Below, piece after piece: positions 1 to 6,006 of a stretch of DNA of 7,580 nt. The notes below the pieces were generated by a model. It was given only the letters and a program-made list of their open reading frames with translations, was not told the origin of the DNA and did no database searches. Location of the stretch: positions 1 to 7,580 of the forward strand of contig JAFYKS010000107.1 in NCBI GenBank assembly GCA_017537495.1. Reading direction: 5' to 3'. The stretch's first letter is position 1; each line of letters opens with the position of its first letter. The position numbers and the translations under genes were made by a program. The stretch is from Bacillota bacterium (GTDB lineage: Bacteria; Bacillota; Clostridia; Peptostreptococcales; Anaerovoracaceae).

Positions 1-1
1 C

Positions 2-448
2 AATGAGGTCTGGCGCTTTGATGCTGCATTCAGCAATATAAAGCCATGTATGGGGTGTGGAACATGCAGAGAGACGGATTCCTGCATATGGGATGATGAT
101 TTTCACAAAGTGGCATCTTATTTGACAGAGGCGGATGAAATTGTCCTGGCAACGCCGGTATATTATATGGGCATGACTTCCCAGCTGAAGATGGTGATTG
201 ACCGGATGTATCAGCTTGAGAGCAAACCTGGATTCCGGGGAGATAAAAAGTATATTGTACTCAGTACCGCCTGGGATTCCAGTCCTGCTGTATTCAAACC
301 TTTATTAGATATGACAGACAGCTTCTGCAGATTTCTTAGATGGGAGTCTGCAGGAACTATTTTAGCGGCGGGAATGGATGACCGGGAGTCAATTGAAAAT
401 AGTCTTTATGGAAAAGAAGCATATGAACTGGGCAGAAAACAAAAATAG
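2..448 (+). CDS. flavodoxin-fold NAD(P)H-dependent FMN reductase (3' part, start outside window)
   Basis: The reading frame is open from base 2 to a TAG at 446-448 and gives 148 residues without a natural start, so the N-terminal part of the gene, including the usual FMN phosphate-binding loop, lies upstream. An ATG at 50 exists, but the codons before it continue the protein sensibly, so it is internal. Seen: a C-x2-C-x2-C cluster (PCMGCGTC) and another Cys just after it, then 'ADEIVLATPVYYMGMTSQLK', which matches the NAD(P)H-dependent FMN reductase/flavodoxin family ('D.iv.atPvY...m.sqlK...DR'). Members carry FMN and move electrons from NAD(P)H to small molecules or other redox proteins in the cytosol. 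Inference: it may supply electrons to the radical SAM enzymes downstream or act on the pathway product. Its 3' end overlaps the next gene by 26 bases, which places it in the same operon. Confidence 0.85.
   Translation, partial: NEVWRFDAAFSNIKPCMGCGTCRETDSCIWDDDFHKVASYLTEADEIVLATPVYYMGMTSQLKMVIDRMYQLESKPGFRGDKKYIVLSTAWDSSPAVFKPLLDMTDSFCRFLRWESAGTILAAGMDDRESIENSLYGKEAYELGRKQK
411..420 (+). promoter_or_regulatory. ribosome binding site deciding the start at 423
   Basis: The purine-rich stretch GGAAAAGAAG lies just upstream of the ATG at 423. The two alternative in-frame ATGs, at 378 and 408, have no comparable purine run before them. The site lies inside the preceding reductase gene. Confidence 0.45.
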
Positions 449-1397
449 AATTCAGGCTGTGGGAATCATAGGTGCCGGATATGCTGCAGGTGTGCACGCA
501 GCGGCATTGAAAAAGATCGATGATACCATTGAACAATTTGTATATGACATCAACACTGTAAATGCAGAAAGAATTTCTGCAGAACACGGATGTAAGGTTT
601 CCGTCACACTGGATGAACTGTTTGACTCTGTTGACGCCGTTATTATTGCTTCCCCTGTGTGGACTCATCATAAGCTTGTACTGAATGCTGTACAGCGGGG
701 CAAACATATCCTCTGTGAAAAACCCATGTCAGAAAGCAGCCTCGAAGCTAAAGAGATGTACAGCTTAAGCGAGAATGAAAATCTGGTTTGTGCAATTGGT
801 TTTAATTACAGATTTTTCGATATTACAGACTGTCTGAGGCGGGAAATCGAGGATGAGCGTATCCGGGAGATAAATATCTCTATAAGGAGACTGTTCAGAA
901 GCGACTGGAAAAGAGATGAAATCGGAGTTTTATCAGATCTTGGAATCCATCTGATTGATTTGCTTACCTGCTTAAGTAAGAGCAGAATTTCTTTAGATAC
1001 CTGCAGCATCCGATCCCAATATATCAATACCTGCGATTATGATACCAAAGTGAACGGTTACCTGGAAAACAATACGGCATTTACTTTGGAGGCTGCAAGA
1101 ATTGATAATGCAGATGATGTATGCTTTTGTCTTGAAGTAATCTGCGAAAAAAGAACCATTCAATATGATTCAAGACAGAGAGACTGTTACAAGGTTATGG
1201 ACAGGGAAGGACTGCATCTGAAGAAGATTGAGAAAAAAACAGAGACTGAAGATTTCTTTGATTTCAGCGATTCCATTTTCAGACAGGATGAGAACTGGAT
1301 AAAATCCATTTCCGGAGAAGCCACACCCGAATCGGCATCTTTCCGGGATGGCTGGCAGGCGCAGATTGTACTGGAAAGTCTATTACAGAAAAATTAA
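423..1397 (+). CDS. Gfo/Idh/MocA-family NAD(P)-dependent oxidoreductase
   Basis: Starting at ATG 423 the protein has 324 residues, a normal length for the family. A longer frame from 378 is possible, but the Rossmann fold begins only just after the chosen start. Seen: the dinucleotide-binding GAGYAAG at about residues 17-23, 'SPVWTHH' at 78-83, the family hallmark EKP at 99-101 with its catalytic Lys100, and the G-x3-D-x3-H-x2-D signature (G168, D172, H176, D179) that carries the catalytic Asp/His. Family members reversibly oxidise or reduce a hydroxyl or keto group on sugars, inositols and UDP-sugars in the cytosol. Inference from the neighbours: it may act on the hexuronic or pentose sugar of a nucleoside intermediate, for example by making a keto group for later amination or reduction. 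The exact substrate cannot be read from the sequence. It overlaps the upstream reductase by 26 bases and precedes the next gene by 26 bases. Confidence 0.88.
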   Translation: MNWAENKNRIQAVGIIGAGYAAGVHAAALKKIDDTIEQFVYDINTVNAERISAEHGCKVSVTLDELFDSVDAVIIASPVWTHHKLVLNAVQRGKHILCEKPMSESSLEAKEMYSLSENENLVCAIGFNYRFFDITDCLRREIEDERIREINISIRRLFRSDWKRDEIGVLSDLGIHLIDLLTCLSKSRISLDTCSIRSQYINTCDYDTKVNGYLENNTAFTLEAARIDNADDVCFCLEVICEKRTIQYDSRQRDCYKVMDREGLHLKKIEKKTETEDFFDFSDSIFRQDENWIKSISGEATPESASFRDGWQAQIVLESLLQKN

Positions 1398-1419
1398 TTC
1401 GAGGAAAAATATTCGAGGA
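1397..1419 (+). repeat. 14-base-period direct repeat duplicating a Shine-Dalgarno sequence
   Basis: The nonamer ATTCGAGGA occurs at 1397-1405 and again at 1411-1419, separated by AAAAT. Both copies contain GAGGA. The downstream copy is well placed, four bases before the ATG at 1424, and is likely the working ribosome binding site. The upstream copy overlaps the last base of the TAA of the preceding gene. Confidence 0.6.
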
Positions 1420-1423
1420 TAAC

Positions 1424-1879
1424 ATGAAAAAAATATTTATCGGATGCCCTATTACAAAATATCTGGATCATGATGTGTTTACGGATGATCACTTCAGGGC
1501 CTTTATTGAAGGCATGTATGATCTTTGCAGCGAGTATGCAGATGAAGTGTTTCTTGCGCTGAAACGTGAAGAATTCGGAAAAAAGCTTATGACAGATGTG
1601 TGTACAGAACTTGATTTCGAGGAGATGAAAACGGCGGATTTGGTAGTTGCTATTCCGGAGGATTCAAAGGGAACTGCAGTGGAACTGGGATGGGCCAGTG
1701 CCATGAAAAAAAAGATTATTCTGGTATTAGACAGAAACTGCAGATATACGCCTTTAATTTACCGGCTTGGGGATATTACGGAAACCATTTCCATATGGTA
1801 TGACGGTACTTTGGATGAAGAAGTTCTGCGCAGAGTATCAGAGGCGATTAAAGCAATTGAAACAGCGAATACATTATAA
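1424..1879 (+). CDS. nucleoside 2-deoxyribosyltransferase-fold N-glycosidase, BlsM/MilB-like CMP hydrolase (copy 1)
   Basis: This 151-residue cytosolic protein has the fold signature of the nucleoside 2-deoxyribosyltransferase superfamily. Seen: an N-terminal beta strand KKIFIGCPITKY, 'TADLVVAIPEDSKGTAVELG' at 70-89, and a hydrophobic strand KKIILVLD. Glu87 in AVELGWA is the position of the catalytic nucleophile in this family, and Ser81/Gly83 match the loop that binds the 5'-phosphate in nucleotide hydrolases. In blasticidin S and mildiomycin biosynthesis, BlsM and MilB cleave (hydroxymethyl)CMP to release the free base and ribose 5-phosphate. The adjacent BlsE-like and BlsD-like genes make this role more likely here than nucleoside salvage. 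The start follows a GAGGA site and matches that of its paralogue. It is followed after 19 bases by copy 2. Alternative: a deoxynucleoside monophosphate hydrolase (RCL-like) with another base specificity. Confidence 0.78.
   Translation: MKKIFIGCPITKYLDHDVFTDDHFRAFIEGMYDLCSEYADEVFLALKREEFGKKLMTDVCTELDFEEMKTADLVVAIPEDSKGTAVELGWASAMKKKIILVLDRNCRYTPLIYRLGDITETISIWYDGTLDEEVLRRVSEAIKAIETANTL
1676..1701 (+). repeat. 26-base perfect repeat, first copy (repeated at 2151-2176)
   Basis: A 26-base stretch encoding the catalytic Glu segment AVELGWAS is identical to 2151-2176. Both copies begin 252 bases after their own ATG, 475 bases apart, as expected for a tandem gene duplication. The flanking DNA has diverged much more. 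Confidence 0.9.
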
Positions 1880-1898
1880 GAAGGATTATCGGAAACGA

Positions 1899-2339
1899 AT
1901 GAATAAAATATTTATTGCCTGTCCCTTTATAAAATATGTGAATGGGACAGATTTTACAAACGATAATTACAGGAAGTTTACAGAAGATTTGTATGATTTA
2001 TGTTTAAACTATGCACCTGAGGTTTTCCTCGCACTGAAAAGGGAAGAGTACGGTTCCAAACCAATCAAGAATTACTCCTGCCAGATGGATTTTGATGAAT
2101 TAATGGAGGCGGATGTGATTGTTGCAGTTCCCGATGATTCCATGGGAGTGGCAGTGGAACTGGGATGGGCCAGTGCATGCAATAAATACATAATTATTCT
2201 GTTAAATAAAGAACAGAAATACAGTGCACTGGTAAAAAACATAACCACAGTTACACAGGGAGAAATCATCTGGTACGAAGGCGAAGAAAGAAATGCCATG
2301 TCGGATATTTCTGATGCATTGGAACGGTTAACTATATGA
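1899..2339 (+). CDS. nucleoside 2-deoxyribosyltransferase-fold N-glycosidase, BlsM/MilB-like (copy 2)
   Basis: This 146-residue protein is a paralogue of the preceding gene, with about 56 identical positions in the first 100, gapless by my hand count. The frame is open further upstream to an ATG at 1767. The start at 1899 is chosen because MNKIFIACP aligns exactly with the start of copy 1, even though the ribosome binding site is weak (AAGAAGGA at 1878-1885 is far, GGAAA at 1891 is close). Seen: 'EADVIVAVPDDSMGVAVELG' at 70-89 with Glu87 as the likely nucleophile. Copy 2 has Val84 where copy 1 has Thr84, a change inside the presumed phosphate/sugar loop, and the region around residues 52-65 differs strongly. 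Either the two make a hetero-oligomer or they hydrolyse different nucleotides; both are inference. Its TGA overlaps the next ATG in ATGA, suggesting coupled translation with the BlsE-like gene. Confidence 0.76.
   Translation: MNKIFIACPFIKYVNGTDFTNDNYRKFTEDLYDLCLNYAPEVFLALKREEYGSKPIKNYSCQMDFDELMEADVIVAVPDDSMGVAVELGWASACNKYIIILLNKEQKYSALVKNITTVTQGEIIWYEGEERNAMSDISDALERLTI
2151..2176 (+). repeat. 26-base perfect repeat, second copy (repeat of 1676-1701)
   Basis: This is the second copy of the identical stretch covering the catalytic segment of the tandem BlsM-like paralogues. It is in the same reading frame and at the same offset from the start codon. Confidence 0.9.
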
Positions 2340-3259
2340 ATTCAGAAATACTTTATTTAAGAGTAAATAAAAACTGTAATGCAAAATGTTTTATGTGTGA
2401 TTTCTGGAAAAATGCTGAAACGGAAATTACACAGGAACAGTTTGAAAAGGGACTTCAGCAGTTTGACCATTTAAAGCTGGTTCGTTTTACAGGCGGGGAG
2501 CCTTTATTATGTGACTTGCTGCCCCGTTTCATTAAAACATGCCATTCAGGAGGTATCATGACTTCCCTCATTACAAATGGGCTGCTTTTAAGTGAAAAAC
2601 TGGACTGTCTGGCAGAAAGCGGTCTGGATCAGGTTGTAATCAGTGTAGATGGTCCCCAGCCGGAACTTCACAATCGGCTCCGGGGAACAGAGGGGCTTTT
2701 GGAGAAAATTGAGGAAGCCCTGCATCTGATAAACAACAGGTATCCTATGCTGCATACGCGTGTCAACACAGTGGTAAGCCATATGAATATGCCTTATCTG
2801 GCACAGCTGGCAGAGTGGCTGAAACGGTACAATATAGAGCAGTGGTCTGTAATCCCGGTAAAGATGGATGGCTATGACTGGAAAACCAAGATGTCATCTG
2901 ATGAATTTCAGCATTATTATGGAGAATTTCAAAAAGCAGTCAGGGGCAGCAGCATAGACATGCTTGGCTATTCAGATACATGGGCAGGGAACGGGACAGA
3001 TTTCTGGTCAGGTAAATTGAGTATACGTCCAAAGGGAAATTGTCACCTGGTAGAGAAACTGTCATTCTATGATCCTTTTTCTGATTATATTTATCCCTGC
3101 AACTGTGTGCCACACAGAAGCAAGGAGTTCCAGAATCCGGAAGAAGAACGGAACTGGTATTTCGAACATGGGCATGAATACTGCAGGGGCTGTGAACCGT
3201 TGAATGCATATTGTGCTGATTTTCCGCAGACTATAGAAACGAATGTATTGAATATTTAG
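2336..3259 (+). CDS. radical SAM enzyme, BlsE-like (cytosylglucuronate-processing)
   Basis: This 307-residue protein begins with the radical SAM core almost at once. Seen: the [4Fe-4S]/SAM-binding C-x3-C-x2-C motif CNAKCFMC (Cys14, 18, 21), GGEP at 53-56 for SAM binding, and SVDG at 103-106. The C-terminal part holds six further cysteines (236, 255, 257, 283, 286, 293) in a Twitch/SPASM-like arrangement, so it may carry an auxiliary Fe-S cluster. The motif context CNAKCFMCDFW and 'VRFTGGEPL', plus the neighbours, recall BlsE of blasticidin S biosynthesis. BlsE acts on the glucuronyl sugar of cytosylglucuronic acid; it was described as a decarboxylase and later as catalysing diol dehydration. 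The assignment as a radical SAM enzyme is certain. The BlsE-like substrate is inferred from motif recall and from lying between BlsM-like and BlsD-like genes. It overlaps the previous gene by four bases and is followed after eight bases by the glycosyltransferase. Confidence 0.82.
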   Translation: MNSEILYLRVNKNCNAKCFMCDFWKNAETEITQEQFEKGLQQFDHLKLVRFTGGEPLLCDLLPRFIKTCHSGGIMTSLITNGLLLSEKLDCLAESGLDQVVISVDGPQPELHNRLRGTEGLLEKIEEALHLINNRYPMLHTRVNTVVSHMNMPYLAQLAEWLKRYNIEQWSVIPVKMDGYDWKTKMSSDEFQHYYGEFQKAVRGSSIDMLGYSDTWAGNGTDFWSGKLSIRPKGNCHLVEKLSFYDPFSDYIYPCNCVPHRSKEFQNPEEERNWYFEHGHEYCRGCEPLNAYCADFPQTIETNVLNI

Positions 3260-3262
3260 GAG
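3258..3262 (+). promoter_or_regulatory. AGGAG ribosome binding site overlapping the upstream stop codon
   Basis: AGGAG begins within the TAG stop (3257-3259) of the radical SAM gene and sits five bases before the ATG at 3268. This supports that start and suggests that translation of the two genes is coupled. Confidence 0.6.
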
Positions 3263-3267
3263 ATAAG

Positions 3268-4332
3268 ATGAGAGTATTGGCATGTGCAGTGGGATTTGGG
3301 TTAGGACCCGCAGGAAAACTCTGTTCCGTAGTGGAGAACAACAAGTGTGTAGAATGGTATGCCTGCGGCGATGAACTGGACTTATCCATCTATGAGTCTA
3401 ATCCATATATTGATGTATGCTGGTCGAAAGAGCGGGCTGTGTTAGAGGCATTTGTGGAAAAATACGGCATCCGGTATGCCGTGAATGTACTGGATCCGGA
3501 CGCAGCAATTATTCTGGAAGATATGGGAATAAAAGTTCTCTACATAGACAGTCTGCCTTTTATGTGGACGAAGGCAGATCTGATCCCGTATAATGTTTGG
3601 GCTTACTGCGGACAAAAGTATCCCAACTATACCCGCAATCCGGCATTAAATGAAGTGAATAATTTTATGTGGGTAGACCCTATTATCCCGGACTGTAAAA
3701 TCAAAAACAGGGGCGACTACTTTGTAATCAATTTCGGGGGGCTGCATTCACCTTTTGGCGACGGTGAAGAATACTTCAAAATAATCATGGAAAGTCTGCT
3801 GCACATCGTGGAACAGAAAAGCGTTTATATTACCGGCGGAAAGAATGTTATCCGGCTGGCTCAGGAACTTTATCCTCAGTTCGTAAGCCGGACTTATTCT
3901 CATAAGGAATTTCTTGAACTGGTATCGGGGGCTGAGCTGTTCTTTACATCACCCGGTCTTACAACCATTTATGAGACCTGTGAAATGGATATAAAAACAA
4001 TCATCCTGCCGCCGCAGAACCTGAGCCAGTTTTATAACAGAGATGCAGCTAAAAAAGTATGCAGATCTGTAAAAGTTCTGGACTGGAACAGGGATACACT
4101 GAAGATGAGTTACCTGGAACGTTTTAAGGACAGTCCGGAGGAGGAAACCGTAACCTTTATTTATGAACAGATAAAGCTTTTGGCTGACGATGATGCCTAT
4201 CGAAAAGAGTATAAACTGTATATGCAGGATATCATGAAGGCACCATTTATGAAAAATGATGGTGCAATGCCGGGAAATCAGGGTGTGAAGCAGGTGTCTG
4301 AAGTATTACATAGAATGATGGAGGAAGTATGA
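3268..4332 (+). CDS. GT-B-like glycosyltransferase, cytosylglucuronate synthase-like (BlsD/MilC type)
   Basis: This protein has 354 residues and no signal peptide or membrane segment. Seen: an N-terminal glycine-rich loop GFGLGPAGKL at 9-18 (acceptor/substrate domain), a domain linker near 140-150, then a second Rossmann-like half with 'FVINFGGLHSPF' at 152-163, VYITGGKN, and a donor-binding 'FFTSPGLTTIYE' at 225-236 followed by LPPQNLSQ. This layout resembles MurG-like GT-B enzymes. The opening 'AVGFGLGPAGK' recalls the BlsD/MilC family, which joins free cytosine or hydroxymethylcytosine to UDP-glucuronic acid to form cytosylglucuronic acid. That fits perfectly with base release by the two BlsM-like enzymes and sugar processing by the BlsE-like enzyme encoded just upstream. 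The family assignment is by recall without alignment. It could instead be a glycosyltransferase using another base or NDP-sugar. Its stop overlaps the next start in ATGA. Confidence 0.75.
   Translation: MRVLACAVGFGLGPAGKLCSVVENNKCVEWYACGDELDLSIYESNPYIDVCWSKERAVLEAFVEKYGIRYAVNVLDPDAAIILEDMGIKVLYIDSLPFMWTKADLIPYNVWAYCGQKYPNYTRNPALNEVNNFMWVDPIIPDCKIKNRGDYFVINFGGLHSPFGDGEEYFKIIMESLLHIVEQKSVYITGGKNVIRLAQELYPQFVSRTYSHKEFLELVSGAELFFTSPGLTTIYETCEMDIKTIILPPQNLSQFYNRDAAKKVCRSVKVLDWNRDTLKMSYLERFKDSPEEETVTFIYEQIKLLADDDAYRKEYKLYMQDIMKAPFMKNDGAMPGNQGVKQVSEVLHRMMEEV
4320..4324 (+). promoter_or_regulatory. GGAGG ribosome binding site of the carbamoyltransferase
   Basis: A near-perfect Shine-Dalgarno sequence lies four bases before the ATG at 4329, inside the 3' end of the glycosyltransferase gene. 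It fixes the carbamoyltransferase start at the ATGA overlap. Confidence 0.65.
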
Positions 4333-6005
4333 TTATTCTTGGTGTTAACTTTTTCTTTGAACATTCGTCTGTTGCTGTAATTGAAGACGGAAAACTGGTG
4401 TATTCAGCGGAAGAGGAGCGTTTCAGTGGAATTAAGGGCGGGAAGAGATACAGTCCGTTCAGTGTTCATTTTCCTTATAAGGCCATGTATTCCGCATTAA
4501 ATCATCTGGATCTCAATATCAGGGACGTGGATGCGATTGCACTTTCTTACGAAAAATGGGACCATCTGAAGGGGTTATTCTCTAAGAGATGGTCTTATTA
4601 TGATGACTATTATGCTCTGCGCGGATTATTCCACACGAAACGAATTCTGTGCAGCGATTATGAAACCTTACAGTATATGTCTGACCGTATTTCGTCATCT
4701 GACCTGAAAAAGGTTCCGTTGATTTATTTCGATCATCATCTGTCTCATGCAGCATCTGCATATTGCTATTCCGGATTTGAAGAAAGCCTTGTTTTTGTTG
4801 CTGACTGCTGTGGAGAAAAGAGCTGTACATCTTTGTATATTGGTTCTTCTGCAGGCTTAAAGAAAATAAAATCTTTCGATATTCCTCACTCTCTGGGGAT
4901 TTTATACTCTGTGGTTACAAAACATCTGGGCTTTGACTCATTCCAGGATGAGTTTAAAGTAATGGGTCTGGCTTCCTATGGCAGAGATACATATCTGGAT
5001 GCGTTTAAAAATATTATCACCTTCAATGAACAGGGAGATTATAAAATTAATCCTGCCAATATGTTTAATTTAAGTGCATACCTGGGTCCTGCACGTAAGA
5101 AGGGCGAGGAAATCAGCCAGAGACACATGGATATTGCGAAATCACTTCAGACTGTACTTGAGACGATACTGCTCAATCTCTTTTCTCATTACAGAGAAAA
5201 GACCGGAATCCGTAATCTTTGCATGGCCGGTGGTGTGGCTTTAAACTGTGTGGCAAACGGGAAAATTTCCGATGCGAAAATCTTTGACAATATCTTTGTT
5301 CAGCCTGCTGCCAGCGATGCGGGAACATCTATGGGTGCAGCCGCACTGGCATATTTCAAGCTGAAGGGAAAAATGCAGATTTCTTTCGACAACATGTATC
5401 TGGGAACGGAGTATTCCAATAAAAATATAGAAAAGCTGATTACCGATTCCAAGCTGAAGGCGTCTTTTTTAACGGATGAGGAACTGATCGATGAAGCTGC
5501 CAAAAGAATGGCGGCCGGTCAGATTGGCGGCCTCTTCAGAGGAAGAATGGAAGCCGGACCGCGTGCTCTGGGGAATCGAAGTGTGATAGCAAGTCCAGCT
5601 CCGACAGACATGCTGGAGCGAATTAACCACATTAAGGGAAGAGAGATGTTCAGGCCGATTGCACCGATTGTGAAGGAAGACAGGTTTGATTCCTTCTTTA
5701 CCGGGGAGAAAAATCAGTACATGCTTTTTACATGTACAGTCCGTCCGGAGGCTGCACATCTGATACCTGCGGTTACTCATGTGGACAATACATCCCGTGT
5801 ACAGACTGTTACAGAGACTTCGAATCCTTTCGTCTACTCTCTGATCAGTAAATTCGAATCCATTACGGGAATTCCGGTAATTGTAAATACATCGCTCAAT
5901 TTCAGAGGAAAGCCGATTGTGGAGAATCCTACCGATGCCATTGGCAGTTTCTATTCATCTGGATTGGACTTCCTGATTATTGAAAATTATCTTTTGGAGA
6001 AATAG
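4329..6005 (+). CDS. O/N-carbamoyltransferase (NodU/CmcH/TobZ family)
   Basis: This 558-residue protein is of typical length for the family and has both domains. The N-terminal ASKHA-like Kae1 domain shows 'ILGVNFFFEHSSVAVIEDG', the metal-binding 'FDHHLSHAASAY' (His136, His137, His140), 'FKVMGLASYGR' at 209-219, 'LCMAGGVALNCVANGK' at 297-312 and 'VQPAASDAGTSMGAA' at 324-338. The C-terminal YrdC-like domain shows 'FRGRMEAGPRALGNRS' at 403-418, FRPIAPIV, and 'GIPVIVNTSLNFRGKPIVE' at 514-532. Such enzymes make carbamoyl-adenylate from carbamoyl phosphate and ATP and pass the carbamoyl group to a hydroxyl or amine of an antibiotic or sugar (cephamycin, tobramycin, Nod factor). Odd: the usual D-G-x-G-E after the His motif reads D-C-C-G-E (159-163). 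The family call is firm. The substrate is unknown; from context it is inferred to be the nucleoside sugar or a side chain. Confidence 0.95.
   Translation: MIILGVNFFFEHSSVAVIEDGKLVYSAEEERFSGIKGGKRYSPFSVHFPYKAMYSALNHLDLNIRDVDAIALSYEKWDHLKGLFSKRWSYYDDYYALRGLFHTKRILCSDYETLQYMSDRISSSDLKKVPLIYFDHHLSHAASAYCYSGFEESLVFVADCCGEKSCTSLYIGSSAGLKKIKSFDIPHSLGILYSVVTKHLGFDSFQDEFKVMGLASYGRDTYLDAFKNIITFNEQGDYKINPANMFNLSAYLGPARKKGEEISQRHMDIAKSLQTVLETILLNLFSHYREKTGIRNLCMAGGVALNCVANGKISDAKIFDNIFVQPAASDAGTSMGAAALAYFKLKGKMQISFDNMYLGTEYSNKNIEKLITDSKLKASFLTDEELIDEAAKRMAAGQIGGLFRGRMEAGPRALGNRSVIASPAPTDMLERINHIKGREMFRPIAPIVKEDRFDSFFTGEKNQYMLFTCTVRPEAAHLIPAVTHVDNTSRVQTVTETSNPFVYSLISKFESITGIPVIVNTSLNFRGKPIVENPTDAIGSFYSSGLDFLIIENYLLEK
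5996..5999 (+). promoter_or_regulatory. GGAG ribosome binding site deciding the start at 6007
   Basis: GGAG lies seven bases before the ATG at 6007 and just before the TAG of the carbamoyltransferase gene. The longer frame from ATG 5980 has no comparable site and would overlap the preceding gene by 26 bases. Confidence 0.6.
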
Positions 6006-6006
6006 A

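Noticed and set aside
357..707. 116-codon minus-strand frame across the reductase/dehydrogenase junction
   Set aside because: It is a shadow of the Gfo/Idh gene, whose Rossmann and EKP motifs lie on the other strand. It has no convincing ribosome site and no recognisable domain.
1398..1423. Possible terminator or promoter in the largest gap
   Set aside because: The gap is only 26 bases, with no hairpin plus T-run and no -35/-10 pair. It holds only the duplicated GAGGA site.
1767..1898. 44-codon N-terminal extension of the second BlsM-like gene
   Set aside because: It runs inside copy 1 in another frame, and the paralogue alignment places the true start at 1899.
1424..2339. Reading the two NDT-fold genes as ordinary nucleoside salvage deoxyribosyltransferases
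   Set aside because: This cannot be excluded by sequence alone, but the adjacent BlsE-like and BlsD-like genes and the phosphate-loop serine/glycine favour nucleotide hydrolysis in a biosynthetic pathway.
5717..5737. Perfect 7-base inverted repeat GTACATG/CATGTAC with a T-rich 7-base loop
   Set aside because: It lies inside the conserved C-terminal domain of the carbamoyltransferase. It is short, AT-rich and has no U-tract after it, so chance is the simplest explanation.
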